Below are positions 12,601 through 21,405 of a stretch of 64,000 nucleotides of DNA, in pieces. Every line of letters begins with the position of its first letter. Within the stretch, counting starts at the first letter, position 1. The DNA comes from Asterias rubens. Its lineage: Eukaryota; Echinodermata; Asteroidea; Forcipulatida; Asteriidae. Location: the NCBI RefSeq assembly GCF_902459465.1, contig NC_047065.1, positions 5,576,309 through 5,640,308 on the forward strand, given 5' to 3'. A program made the translations under genes and the position numbers. The notes under the pieces are model-generated. The model ran no database searches. It had not been told where the DNA came from and saw only the letters and a program-made list of their open reading frames with translations.

Positions 12601-15600
12601 AATACAAGTGCCCCTCTAGTGTTAAGGGGTTTTTGGGGCTACGCCATCTTGGATGGTAGAGTTGTTTTTACATGACATGAAGTGAACATGATAGCATACT
12701 GTTAACTAACTTCTCTGCGTCCTTGTGAATTCCTTACTGACTACGCTATAGTAATTAAGTATGGCTGAAGCTTTAAGTGGCTGGAAGGTCGTGGACGAGA
12801 GGTTAAAGCCATTGGACACTTATACACGTTATATATAAAATAACAAACCTGTGATAATTTAGGCTCAATCGGTCATCGGAGTCGGGAGAAAATAACGGGG
12901 AAAACCCACCCTTGTTTCCGTAAGTTTTGCCGTGTCATTACATGCGTTTAAAATAAATCCGTACTTCTCCACAATGAGAATTGATAATTGTTTTAATTTT
13001 TTCTCCAAAAGTAAAGCATATCATGGATAAATATTTCAAGAGAAGTATTTTACCATTACCTTCTGTAAACCCTGTAAATTATTTGTAAATCTGTGAACTT
13101 TTTTTCTTTTTTCCTGTGCGAACGTGTATAATGGCTTTAAGAGCATCGCAAGATCTAGTGTTTCTGATCAGAAGAGTGTGGTCTCGTGTACCAGTCATGG
13201 CGTTTTTGTCCTTACCATATGTGTTACCGTAATTTCTCTGCTTTTTGGATGGGACATTAAGCCATCAGGTCAAAATCAGGCCTGAGACACTAATATTAAT
13301 AATAAAGGAAACTTGTAATGCGCCATGTCTGTCACAGGTGACACTCCTGGCGCAGGAACCCTAACAAAGCTAACAACTGAAGGAACTAATGTAATTAAAC
13401 AAAATAAACAGAAGGAGAAGCACTAGTGAAAATTTACTACTCAACAAGTGCAATTCAATTAACATGAGCCTACATGTAGTTGCGCCTATTATTACATGTA
13501 GCAGTCATAGCAGTGCGGTTACCAAGTAGTTGAAAAGTGGTAGTCGTGACTGAAAATAGAAGTCAATACGCCTCTCTTAACATTTATGCATGACATCATC
13601 ATTCTTACCAGAAATGAGGCTATGGGCGCAATTCCCCCCATCACTTGCAGTGGCTGAGCTCATCGCCTCGTTTTGAGTTCGCATTGTGACGTACCTCATG
13701 CATTAATATTAAGAGAGGCGTATAGTCATGACTTCGGCCCTAGTCACCCTAGCTTACTCCCATTAACCCTGCGCTGCACTATGCCGTTTAAAATGGTTCG
13801 TCCCGCCCATGGCCGCTGTACGGTGTGAAATTGCGTGTAAAACTAATTTGGTTGCTTATAAACACTTCTAACATGGTTTCAAGACTCATTAAGAATAACC
13901 AAATCCCTAGAACCCCCCCCCCCCAAAAAAAAAAAAAAATATTTCAATTATGCGCATCGTGCCAATATACACAGGCAGTAACATGATTGCGCTTTCCCTT
14001 ACTGTGCGTGGGGATTTCTATGGGCTTCGAAGTTAAAGGTGACTGTAGGTCGAAAACTCACCCCAAGCTAATTGTGCTGGTACTTGTACTATCTGGCTAT
14101 GTTCCATTGAGGAACTTAAAATTTTGCGCGATTTTTGACTGTACCATTAATGAGTAAACACAATTTGTTTAAAACAGAACAGTCGATGACTGTGCGAGAG
14201 TGCAGCACAAGGTCAATAGGATTGGCCAAGACACTCTACAATAACAACAGTAGGCCCTAACTCTACATAAGAAGGATTTGAAACTTTGCATTGTGGAAGT
14301 ACGATATAGAAAGGTATGCGCTAACACCATGTTATGACTACATGTATCTCTAATGAGTTGGGGTGGTTCTGAAAAGAACCGTTGGTTTCAACTCGACGTT
14401 TCGATCAGTATGCTCTGATCGTCTTCTGGAGAAAACAGCTTTTTTCTCCAGAAGACCATCAGAGCATACTGATCGAAACGTCGAGTTGAAACCAACGGTT
14501 CTTTTCAGAACCACCCAAATTCATTAGAGATAGTCATTATATGGTGTTCCCGCAAACTTCTCTATAAACCCTACATAACTTAGTCAGTGCAAGTATAAAA
14601 ATCCAACTTATGAACTGAGAATGAGTTGATTCGTCTTAGAAGACACTTACTGTCTGAGTAGTGATGACGTGCTTCTTACGAGACTTGTAGAATCTGGAGA
14701 CACCCTACAAGAAATTGACAAGGTCAAAAAGGCATTACCTTTGATTATGAAAGTCAACAAAACAAATTTTGGATAATGTAATCTACAATGATGCCCTACA
14801 TGTTGGGGGAAAAAGGGTAAACCAAGTACAAGTAGGATTGCCCGGTAGCTAGAGGCAGTTTGAATCCCAATGCAAATTTAACGTATCAATTAAATCAATG
14901 CGATACATGTACCTGCTGCTAAAACATAGGATTCAAACTGCCACTAACCACCGGGCAATCTTGGTGGTCAAGTTGGTGTGACACTACTCTGGAATTGCAA
15001 AGGTCGGGGCTTCAAATCCCACGCGAGTTATACACCTGTGATATTTTTCACAGAACTCGGGAAAGTTCTGAGTTTACTAATGTATACAATGTGCTTACAT
15101 AAGTAAGTCTTTGTAAAAGAAATCATTATTACTATACCTCATACATGTACATATTCATGACCGAGAGTCGAGTTCTCTACCAAGTGCGCACGTGAGTATT
15201 CACGCAAGTGGTAAATGCGCATGACCAGCCATACACTAGCTCCCTGGGAGCTACTCTACTTGTCATGCGCACTACCACTGCGCGACGTCATCGCGGGCGC
15301 TATTGATCATGTTGATGTTTTGTATACACGCACGAACAGCGCTCTTTTAGCGACATCTAACACATGAACAAACTTATCTTATCATATCATGTGCATTTTG
15401 TTTCACAGTCATCATTTTCTTGATCAAAACTCATGTTCCGGTAACTGAATATGAATGAAGTATAGTAAAATAAATATAACATGGTTTATTTCGGGTGACT
15501 AGTTGATGAGGTATTGGTATTGGAAGTTGACAAACTAGTTCCCTCGGCTTCGGCTCGAGGTACATACCTTTACTGAGATGTTGTTGGATTCAGTTGCACC

Positions 15601-18600
15601 ACTTGTGAAGATGATCTCTCGAGTATCTGCTCCAATCAGACGAGCAACTTGCTGTAAACACAAATAAAAAAAATAATACTAATTATAGTATCAAAGTCTT
15701 ATATAGCGCACATGTCTACCAAAAAATATACTCAAGGCGCCGAGTACATGTACATGTATATAACAAACTTTCAGAATGAGGTTACTGCAATGATGAATTC
15801 TGAGACCCAATTATTTAGCACCTTATAAGGGTTTACAAGATGCTACGGCGCATACAGCAGCCACAGCCAGGAACACCGGGGCAAACCCCTTCTCTTTTCC
15901 AAAAGTGCAATTGGGTTCTTGCGTTACACAACACATGGGACCAACGGCTTTACGTCCATCCGAAGGACGAAAATATAAGGATAAATTGCGAAACTGGACT
16001 AATGAGATCCTAGGATTTGTTTATACCTAAGGCTGGCCTATCACATCAGCTGTTGGCCACAAGAACAAATATTTTTGGTTGAAGAATGCAAAATTGCCCA
16101 GAGCAGGATTTGAACCAACAACCTCCAGATTAATGTGGCAGCGCTAACATAACTGAGCTCCATGTCCTTCGATGTGTATATCTCGGGTATCTTGGGTATC
16201 GCCTAGAGTGCTTACATGCGAGTAGGTCGTCTGTATCGAGCTCGGAAGTTCTTACCTCCTGAGCCTACTATCTACCTGTACAAGGCAACTATACGTCCCC
16301 TCATGGAGTACTGTTGCCATATTTGGGCTGGAGCTTCTGCCTGCCTTTTATCTTTACTGGATCGAGTGCAGAAGCGTATTATAAACCTGGTTGGAGAAGA
16401 GTTAGGAACTACACAGCAACCCCTTTCTCACCGAAGGTCTGTAGCCAGCCTTTGCCTGTTTTACAGATATTTCCATGGTAAATGTTCCACCAGTCTATCC
16501 AACCGTGTTCCTCCTGACAGGGTGTTTGGGTATGTTTTGAAACGGACCGACATTACACATAGGTGATACGAGATTGATCTTGATTTTGGGTAAATTTTTT
16601 TTACCTGATCTGCTTCAAGGCCATTGTTGGATGATATTGATAATACTCACAGCCCTGGCTTTCTCTACGGCCTCCTCACACTCCCAGCCATAGGAATGGG
16701 TCCTAGAGTGAGGGTTCCCAAAGTACGCCAAGGAGTAAGGCATCATCGCATCAAGAACTCGGGGATCCTGCAAGAGAAAGACCAAAGTACAATACCTATA
16801 TTACATGTTTACCAAGGGATCAGAGAGCATGCCTCACTGCCTTTCCGTTTTGGATGAGTAAAACTTATTTTTATATCTTGTTGTTTTTGCTGATTATCTA
16901 TATTTTAAATGTTTCTCTGTATTAGCGCCATGGAGCATTGTTTTCGATGGATATGGCACTATATAAGTTTTTTTTTACTATTATTATTATTGGTAGTACA
17001 TTCCTCCTTTTTTTTTACATAAATAAAAAAGTTGTTGGTAAACCTTTAGATCACTTGTTCCAGATAACAATATAAACTTTATACAAATTGGATACAAACG
17101 CTGTTCACAAAACGAGCGATCTTACACTGTCTATGCCAATTCCTGGCAAGCAAGATAGGGTCAACCCATAGAGCTATAGGGCCTATACGTGTATAATGAC
17201 TAGAGCGCTAACACCCCATTATACACGCACTAAGGTTTTGAAGCCGTGTGGGCGCATCCAGGTTTATGTACAAACTAACACAAAAGCTTGAAATGGCTAT
17301 TTGCATGATAGTGCGTTTGTTCTTTTTTATGTGTCATCGAACAAGAAAATGTGAACGCACAATAAGCTTGGGCGATATCACGATATTATCGAATATCGCG
17401 ATATTAATTTGAAAACGATTTCGATATCGTATGGATTTGGTTTTAATCGAAATATCGATATATCGCGATATAGATCGATTAAATATCGCGATGTATTTGC
17501 TAGCTTAGACATCTTGCACCCCATGGGTTTGGAGTAAAACCAGAAGAATAGGTCATTAGAACACCTCTCTTATGCTATGACTGTCTCTTCTACAACTTTC
17601 ACTTGGAGTTTGAATACTGATGATGTCAAATTTAATTAATCGCGATTATATCGAATATCGCGATATATTGTCGACGATATATCGTGAATAGAATAAATTG
17701 ATATCGCCCAAGCTTAACGCACAATCTGCTGATGAGCGTGCAAACTGCGAGCATCATGTGCGTCATGTTTAAAAGGCGCGTATATTTTTTTTCATAAGTC
17801 GAACATACGGTTTTCGTAGCGCGTACGTACGCGAATGGGCAGTCGCGTACGTCCGCGCACACGCCGAATGTCAAATAAATCGCGGCAATGTGTTTTCTCT
17901 TAAAATTAAAATCGTTCCTTAGTCACGCAACACATCAAACATGTCTGCGCCGAGGATGGCTTCAAAACGCAGAGCAAGTTAGCGCTTTAGTCAATATATA
18001 CTGTATAGCTCTATGGGTCAACCAAAAGTACACTGTACATGTAAATGTACATTGTATTGTGACTATTGGACCAGCAACATCGTCCATACTGTCAATGGTC
18101 TTATTTTGGCCAGAGTAATGAAACTCACCAAAGGAGTAGTTGACTGTGCGTCCATGTACAGCGCCCTCCCTGGAGAGGGTTCCTCTGTGTCAGTCACCAT
18201 CTCTAAGAACAAAAAAAAGGAAATCAAAAATTTGTTTGTGACATGTCTAATTTATGCATTTTAGAGTGACAGTGTACAAATGTAAAAACATCACTAATTT
18301 GAAGAGAATTGCATCAATAATAGTCAAAAACACTTGAAGATCACACTCTCAGCAAAGACGACGGGCTTACACAAGCTCCAGAACATTTACAACCAATGGA
18401 CCCTTCCCATGAAATATGCTAATCATATTCACGCATGCGTACAGACCCTGTTGGTTGGCAAACGCCATAGAGTTGTGCACTAAGCAGACGCGCAATCGCG
18501 TCTGCGTCACGCACCCATTAGCCGTGTTCAAAACCGCGCAATGTTCCCTTATTTTGCCAACCAAAACGTTAGTGCGCACGCGCTATGTGCAATTTACATA

Positions 18601-21405
18601 TTTCATGGGAAGGGTCTTTACATGTTGTTCGAACCAGGCCTACAATGCCTTCTATGTCCACCAAGGAAGGGATTAAAAGGCAGTTCGGCATTGGATACTT
18701 CTAGAAACTATAAGGCTCCCCTGTGAGCCATAGGGGTCTAGTATTTTGGGCCTCCATAACGCTATACATTTTTTAAATCGGCGTTGATAGGTGAAAGTTT
18801 TACGACCATTAGCCAGCCATAACTGAAGTTTCTTTTGTACTGCACTACCAAAACTTTCCTCACAATAATATACATTCATTATGCTTGTATTTCCTTTTTG
18901 TTCAGTGAAATTGAAAAACATCGTCAAAAAATGCAACTTTCTGCTCGGTACTTACTGTTGTTTTTCTGCCGCATCTCACGTTTTCTGACTTCTCAATATG
19001 CTCAACGCTTTATCTTTTGGTCACTCGACAACCAAGCGCTGTACACCAGCCTACTCGCCGAACTGCCGACCCACGACCGAGTTTGACTAAACCATTCTGT
19101 GAGAGGGGTGTTACAAAACCTGTGCGGCAGTGCGTGGGTGCTTTATGCGTGAACGGCGAGTATTTTGTAAACAAACATGACAAACCGTGCACGCACTGCC
19201 ACACGGGTAACACCCCTCTCACAGAATGGTTTAGTCCCACTCAGTCGTGGGTCGGCAGTTAGGCGAGTAGGCTGGTGTCTGCATCTGCATCTGTCAGCTA
19301 CTGTACAAACGCCTGGGGTGGCTATCCCGTACAGCGCTTGATGGTCGAGTGACCAAAAGATAAAGCGTTGAGCATATTGAGAAGTCAAAAAACATGCGAT
19401 GCGGCAGAAAAACAACATTAAGTACCGAGCATAAAATTGCATTTTTTGACGATGTTTTTTAATTTCACTCAACAAAAAGGAAATAAAAGCAATATGAATG
19501 TATGTTGAGTGTGCGGGGAAAGTTTTGTTAGTGTAGTACATAAGAAACTTCAGTTATGGCTGGCTAACGGTCGTAAAACTTTCACCTATCAATGCCTTTT
19601 TGAAAAACGTATAGCGTTACGGTAGTTGCGATAACGTAACCCTCCTCCCGACGGCAGCCAGGCCTGAGGGTTACGAGTTTGTTTCGAGCGGAAACGGTTG
19701 ATCTGGTCCAACACGTACAATTTTGACAGCTAGTCACTAGATTTGCCCCATTTTTACCACTTTCAAAAATCATGACACAAGTTCTGAGGGTACGAACTTT
19801 ATCCGCAATGTCTAATGCAGCCTGCCATAATACTCAAAACACCATTTAGGAAATATTTCGAAGAAAAATGGACAAAAACTTACCAGCTCCCGGAGCGAAA
19901 TCCCAGGTTCATATTTTGAACCTGTCGCATCGCTTTGCAAACGCATTATTTTGTTGTTGGGCTAAACCATTCTGTAAAAGGGGTGTTACAATGTTGCAGT
20001 GCTACAGTGCATGCGCGCCATTATGAGTGAACGGCGTGCAATGCAAACGGACAGCGCGCACAGTCGCACACACACTGCCACATTGTAACACCCCTTTTAC
20101 AGAATTTCTTCCATGGATTATTTGTTAGCAGTGAAATCGTTGAAAATATAGTGAGGGACACTATGAATAATATATGAACGGAATTTCTGAAATTGTTGTC
20201 AAATTTGTGTTCGCATTGTAAAGAACCTTTATACCCAGGACGTCAGTGCAGTGGCACTGACTGACGTCCTACCAGGGCTAGCGAAGCTCCAACCTTAGGA
20301 GTAAAACGTAACTACTAAATTAGTAGTAAGTAACATCACACATAATTTTGGATTTGTATTTGTAAAGACTCAAACCAAATCTTTTAATTATATTTCAATT
20401 CAAATACTTGGAATGTTTTTGGCTTGGGAATTGGTTTTTGACAAGATCAATTTGGCACGCTGCTAAACGGATGCAATTGGCTGACAAAACCAAAGTGTTT
20501 TGCATCCATTGGCGCCACCAGTTTTTTTGATTATTTTTTTTTTAATAAACAAAAAAAAAAAGTTTTGAAATGTCATAAAAATGTGAGAAGTCAGAAAAAG
20601 ACACGATGTTACCAATAATAACAATGGCAAGCATGGCAAGGGGTAGGGTGAGAGGAAATCCGGGCGAGACATCAAACAAAAGGGTGCATGCTTGCTTGTT
20701 GACATAATTGTGTGGGGCTTCACAAGACCCAGTCGTGCCCTTATTTAATACAGTAACTGAGAACCGCATGTGGTTTTTTGCGGTCCTACTTGCCGTCAAC
20801 TCGCCGACTTGCCGTCAACTCATTTTCGTGCCGTCAACTCATTAAATTTACATGAAAAATCTATAAAAAGGGGGCACGGAAGTGTTAAGTCTGGGCTTAA
20901 CTACATATTTCTCATGGTTTTCGGTACAAATTCATTCACAAAAACGACTTTATGTTGATAAAAAAAAAGTACCAATCATTGACATCTTGGGCCAAGACTA
21001 ATCATTGTGAAAAAGCAAGATGGCGGCCGACAGTTTTTCGGCTTCGAGAATTTTTTTTCACGAGAAAAAAAACTCAATTTTTATTCCGAAATATGACCTA
21101 AAACTTACACGAATGCTCTTTGAGCTGATACTTTACAGTTCTATGCTTCTTTTGTGGATTTTAAATGTATATTGGAGGAGTTGACGGCGAGTTGACGGCG
21201 CAAGTGAGTTGACGGCAAGTAGTAGTAGGACCCGGTTTTTTGTGCTGCGATTCTGCACACGTTTTTTCATTTAAACTGATTGTTAAAATTTACCTGGCAC
21301 TGCAAGGCCTGCAGCAGGCGAAGCTTGCTGCAAAAGGTATCGTCTTGAAGCACCAGCGACATTTCGTACTGCTCCCACGGAGCTTCGGCAAAAAGCTGGT
21401 ATCAT
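547..21405 (-). CDS. NFS1: NFS1 mitochondrial cysteine desulfurase, complete 11-exon gene
   Basis: Coding exons in transcript order: 21405-21294, 18202-18129, 16767-16651, 15651-15568, 14704-14651, 12546-12448, 10788-10560, 8922-8765, 7653-7382, 4531-4442, 610-547. All introns are GT-AG and phases join exactly: 1353 nt, 450 aa plus stop (human NFS1 is 457 aa). The product is the PLP enzyme that takes sulfur from cysteine, leaving alanine, and passes it as a persulfide to the ISCU scaffold in the matrix; partners ISD11 and frataxin are known for the family. Seen here: an R/S/A-rich N-terminus like a mitochondrial presequence, SGATESNN (118-125), TEHK with the PLP-stacking His (149), NNEIG (199-203), [10 protein letters not shown] (D225), SGHK with the Schiff-base Lys (251), and [10 protein letters not shown] with the catalytic Cys (374). 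The C-terminus ends in a WSQH-type tail like the vertebrate protein. Its 5' end faces PDP1. Identity is secure; untranslated ends are not defined. Confidence 0.97.
751..1129 (+). mobile_element. MITE family A copy (TTAA-flanked)
   Basis: In NFS1 intron 10. Family ends are TTAA-AGGCAGTGGACACTATTGG and the reverse complement; the inside carries a small inverted repeat, TTTCGAGACCTCA with TGAGGTCTCGAAA. The right TTAA (1126-1129) is shared with the next element. Confidence 0.9.
1126..1469 (+). mobile_element. MITE family C copy, 3' truncated
   Basis: Begins TTAAAGCCATTATACACTTT and matches copies at 12803-13140, 24308-24660 and 45403-45774. It contains an inner palindrome, TTCTCG..CGAGAA. It is cut at about 1469 by a SINE. 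Confidence 0.88.
1470..1690 (-). mobile_element. tRNA-derived SINE
   Basis: On the minus strand it has an A box (TAGTCTAGTTGG) and B box (GGTTCGAATCC) like a tRNA, followed by a non-tRNA body. Related copies lie at 1722-1890, 14910-15110 and 57545-57740. No intact cloverleaf with a CCA-ready end was found, so it is a SINE, not a tRNA gene. Confidence 0.85.
1722..1890 (-). mobile_element. tRNA-derived SINE, second copy
   Basis: Same family as 1470-1690 and same orientation, with mutated A-box bases (ATAGTATAGTTGG). The two copies sit almost in tandem. Confidence 0.82.
2350..2545. repeat. Dispersed repeat, copy 1
   Basis: Shares CACCTGACGTCATCATCAGA, a GGTGAGCGTGGCATCAGTCG block and GTGTGACGCGCGTGC with 12196-12412. 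Class unknown. It contains a CRE-like TGACGTCA. Confidence 0.75.
2845..3510 (-). mobile_element. SINE head joined to a LINE 3' coding end, (TAA)n tail
   Basis: Read on minus: a tRNA-like GGCCGAGCTGTTAAT head (about 3505), a SINE body, then 3290-2950 encodes the reverse-transcriptase C-terminal pattern [35 protein letters not shown] and [10 protein letters not shown]. It ends GCGCTTTACAAATG with (TTA)n at 2850-2875. It looks like a chimeric or nested retroposon inside NFS1 intron 10. Confidence 0.75.
4442..4531 (-). CDS. NFS1: NFS1 exon 10
   Basis: 90 nt, residues 400-430: [19 protein letters not shown] and a short amphipathic helix. Donor ATGAG|GTACGT. The acceptor AG directly follows a (TTA)n tract that is the tail of a retroposon. 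Confidence 0.93.
4532..4620 (-). mobile_element. Retroposon tail abutting the NFS1 exon 10 acceptor
   Basis: GCGCAATATAAATGAATAAA followed by (TTA)8 on the minus strand. The last TTAG of the tract is the splice acceptor of exon 10. Confidence 0.8.
4862..5192. mobile_element. Foldback element, family E
   Basis: Ends GGTTTGCGGTAACACCAT and ATGGTGTTACCGCAAAAC, with a second inverted block TAGAGTTTGTTCTTAGAGAA. A GAAACG stem-loop lies at 5070-5104. Related elements: 10300-10546, 14316-14557, 7033-7262. Confidence 0.85.
5225..5600. repeat. About 200-bp tandem duplication
   Basis: AAATAAATCTAA.GAAAATATA, TTGCAATTGTAAAGGGTT and CATAATATTTGTTGCA occur at 5268-5350 and again at 5434-5520. Confidence 0.8.
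5738..5986. mobile_element. Foldback MITE with CCCAATTTCATGGCTCTGCT ends
   Basis: Inverted termini at 5739-5763 and 5962-5986, with further GCGCTTACG/CGTAAGCGC repeats inside. The ends resemble those at 25508-25684. Confidence 0.85.
6190..6545. repeat. Degenerate about 50-bp tandem array
   Basis: Six to seven diverged units with ATGTCATATCGAAGTACGTA and ACTCAATTTCAATACAATAT. Confidence 0.8.
7033..7262. mobile_element. Foldback element, family E-like
   Basis: ATAGTAAACTTGC ends; inner arms GGCTCTGAAAAGAGCC and TGGCTCTTTTCAGAGTC. It includes a CTGAAGA-stem-GAAA motif on the minus strand at 7110-7143. Confidence 0.8.
7303..7365. repeat. About 30-bp tandem duplication next to the exon 9 donor
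   Basis: AACAATACTTGAAACAATTT followed by CATCAGAGCG occurs twice, ending about 17 bp from the NFS1 exon 9 splice donor. Confidence 0.9.
7382..7653 (-). CDS. NFS1: NFS1 exon 9 (catalytic cysteine)
   Basis: 272 nt, residues 310-400, acceptor AATGCAG|TAC, donor ATCAG|GTAAGG. It carries the mobile catalytic loop [13 protein letters not shown] (Cys374) and [18 protein letters not shown]. Confidence 0.97.
8375..8722 (-). mobile_element. MITE family A copy, left end deleted
   Basis: TTAA at both ends; family-A interior in reverse orientation, with about 55 bp missing after TTAAAGGCAC. Confidence 0.87.
8765..8922 (-). CDS. NFS1: NFS1 exon 8
   Basis: 158 nt, residues 257-309, acceptor TTGACAG|GC, donor GGAG|GTAAGA. 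It encodes YVRRRPRVR and the [14 protein letters not shown] loop. A family-A MITE ends 43 bp beyond the donor. Confidence 0.96.
9065..9600 (-). repeat. Dispersed repeat with (TAA)n tail
   Basis: Begins (on plus) with AATAATAATAATAAAGCGCT. The body has degenerate coding-like stretches but no conserved domain I recognise. Probably an old LINE or SINE 3' region. Confidence 0.5.
9650..10072 (-). mobile_element. tRNA-Leu/Ser-like SINE, nearly full length
   Basis: On minus it starts GGCCGAGCAGTTAAGAGCAC, has a B-box-like GTTCAAATCCC, then GACACTTGTGTCCTTAAGCA, and ends in GCACTATATAAGACTTTGAT. The same family is found at 15680-15975, 32000-32337 and 56128-56475. Confidence 0.85.
10300..10546. mobile_element. 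Foldback family E, truncated
   Basis: Matches the left two thirds of 4862-5192 (GGTAGAGTTTGTTCTTAGAG, CTACCGCGGAGT). It stops about 14 bp from the NFS1 exon 7 donor. Confidence 0.82.
10560..10788 (-). CDS. NFS1: NFS1 exon 7
   Basis: 229 nt, residues 181-257, acceptor TTGAAG|GTT, donor AAAG|GTAAGG. It contains [27 protein letters not shown] and [11 protein letters not shown] with the PLP lysine at 251. Confidence 0.96.
10838..11199. mobile_element. Foldback MITE family D
   Basis: Arms GTACTTTTTGT...CTGAGGTGCTGTAGTTTTTG and the reverse, around a palindromic TTTGGTCTCATGAGACCAAA. The right end is CCAAATCCTTTAA. Second copy at 58618-58875. Confidence 0.87.
11745..12035 (+). mobile_element. MITE family A variant
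   Basis: TTAAAGGCACTGTACATATT to TACCTTCCCTTTAA. It shares blocks with family A (ACTTGGTGTATC, ACTTCAGAGGGA) but has a different centre, GACTTCTAGCTAGAAG. Relatives at 28355-28521 and 47350-47677. Confidence 0.8.
12196..12412. repeat. Dispersed repeat, copy 2
   Basis: Second copy of 2350-2545, with GTGAGCGTGGCATCAGTCGC. It ends 36 bp from the exon 6 donor. Confidence 0.75.
12448..12546 (-). CDS. NFS1: NFS1 exon 6
   Basis: 33 codons (148-180), acceptor CACTAG|GAA, donor GAAG|GTAAAT. It begins with EHKC, whose His stacks on the PLP ring in the family, and continues [19 protein letters not shown]. Confidence 0.96.
12803..13140 (-). mobile_element. MITE family C copy
   Basis: TTAAAGCCATTGGACACTTA to ATAATGGCTTTAA, with TTAA on both sides. 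It lacks about 20 bp near one terminus compared with 24308-24660. Confidence 0.88.
13268..13420 (-). mobile_element. SINE 3' fragment
   Basis: AATATTAATAATAAAGG followed by GCGCCATGTCTGTCACAGGT, the (TAA)n-tail and GCGC-type end of a retroposon. Confidence 0.55.
13565..13723. mobile_element. Small foldback element
   Basis: Ends ATACGCCTCTCTTAA and TTAAGAGAGGCGTAT, with ATGCATGA/TCATGCAT just inside. Confidence 0.75.
14316..14557. mobile_element. Foldback family E with near-perfect hairpin
   Basis: Outer ends GCTAACACCAT and ATGGTGTTCCCGC. The core at 14361-14516 has two arms of about 76 bp with only about one mismatch seen, around a CAGC loop. Confidence 0.9.
14651..14704 (-). CDS. NFS1: NFS1 exon 5
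   Basis: A 54-nt microexon, 18 codons (130-147): [18 protein letters not shown]. Acceptor TTGTAG|GGT, donor GACA|GTAAGT. It ends just before the TEHK motif. Confidence 0.95.
14910..15110 (+). mobile_element. tRNA-derived SINE
   Basis: ACATAGGATTCAAACTGCC head, A-box-like TGGTCAAGTTGG, B-box-like GCTTCAAATCCC, then TGTGATATTTTTCACAG. A minus-strand head fragment of the same family lies at 14838-14870. Confidence 0.8.
15568..15651 (-). CDS. NFS1: NFS1 exon 4
   Basis: Acceptor TTTACAG|CAA, donor AAAG|GTATGT, 28 codons (102-129). It carries [12 protein letters not shown], the PLP phosphate-binding loop. Confidence 0.96.
15680..15975 (-). mobile_element. SINE copy, tRNA head missing
   Basis: Matches 9650-9960 (ATCAAAGTCTTATATAGCGC, AGCAGCCACAGCCAGGAAC), truncated before the tRNA-like part. 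Confidence 0.8.
16195..16570 (+). pseudogene. LINE reverse-transcriptase C-terminal fragment
   Basis: The open frame 16216-16566 encodes a pattern typical of non-LTR retrotransposon ORF2 ends: [20 protein letters not shown] followed by [10 protein letters not shown] and [17 protein letters not shown]. Upstream catalytic motifs are absent, so this is a dead 3' piece in NFS1 intron 3. A retroposon-like end, GCGCCATGGAGC...ATGGCACTATATAAG with (TTA)n, follows at 16910-17000, beyond exon 3. Confidence 0.8.
16651..16767 (-). CDS. NFS1: NFS1 exon 3
   Basis: Acceptor CTTGCAG|GAT, donor GCT|GTGAGT, 39 codons (63-101). It encodes [11 protein letters not shown] and the conserved [13 protein letters not shown] motif. 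LINE-derived sequence lies on both sides. Confidence 0.96.
17157..18025. mobile_element. Inverted-repeat element carrying a nested MITE
   Basis: Ends GGGTCAACCCATAGAGCTAT and ATAGCTCTATGGGTCAACC; arms continue through GAGCGCTAAC and GTTTTGAAGCC for about 130 bp. The inner part of its right arm recurs at 32414-32513. Confidence 0.83.
17364..17715. mobile_element. Nested 352-bp MITE with 10-bp target duplication
   Basis: Terminal inverted repeat AAGCTTGGGCGATATCA. The flanks are AACGCACAAT on both sides (17354-17363, 17716-17725). The interior is packed with CGATAT/ATATCG palindromes. A 9-11 bp duplication is typical of Mutator-like elements, but the superfamily is not proven. Confidence 0.92.
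18129..18202 (-). CDS. NFS1: NFS1 exon 2
   Basis: Acceptor TTCTTAG|AG, donor TTTG|GTGAGT, residues 38-62. It contains the [13 protein letters not shown] block that opens the cysteine desulfurase fold (human PLYMDVQATTPL). 74 nt; too short to show as a long open frame. Confidence 0.95.
18398..18616. mobile_element. Foldback MITE, GACCCTTCCCATGAAATATG ends
   Basis: The inverted ends GACCCTTCCCATGAAATATG and its reverse enclose a CG-rich core with CGCAATCGCGTCTGCG. Confidence 0.87.
18752..19623. mobile_element. Large foldback with a nested palindrome
   Basis: The left arm (about 18752-19085) and right arm (about 19258-19623) are inverted copies, sharing CATAACTGAAGTTTCTT and TCTTTTGGTCACTCGA. 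The middle, 19087-19240, is itself an inverted repeat with AAACCATTCTGTGAGAGGGG ends. Confidence 0.9.
19964..20108. mobile_element. Small foldback, relative of the nested palindrome
   Basis: CTAAACCATTCTGTAAAAGG and CCTTTTACAGAATTTC ends; same termini as 19087-19240 with a different interior. Confidence 0.85.
20781..21233. mobile_element. 453-bp MITE, 9-bp target duplication
   Basis: Flanked by GGTTTTTTG at 20772-20780 and 21234-21242. Ends GGTCCTACTTGCCGTCAACT and its inverse. The motif GCCGTCAACTC occurs three times at each end. It lies 60 bp from NFS1 exon 1. Confidence 0.9.
21294..21405 (-). CDS. NFS1: NFS1 exon 1 (presequence)
   Basis: ATG at 21405, codons 1-37 plus one base, donor CCAG|GTAAAT. 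It encodes a basic, Ser/Ala-rich, acid-free N-terminus (four Arg by residue 22) as expected of a mitochondrial targeting peptide. The first ATG was chosen because the exon runs in phase into exon 2. Confidence 0.93.

Noticed and set aside
20225..20275. Terminator or RNA hairpin at AGGACGTCAGTGC...GACGTCCT
   Set aside because: A short palindrome in an intron with no partner features; not informative by itself.
20463..20799. Two overlapping minus-strand frames with hydrophobic stretches, as small membrane proteins
   Set aside because: Low-complexity T/A-rich translation in NFS1 intron 1, no homology pattern and no splice context.
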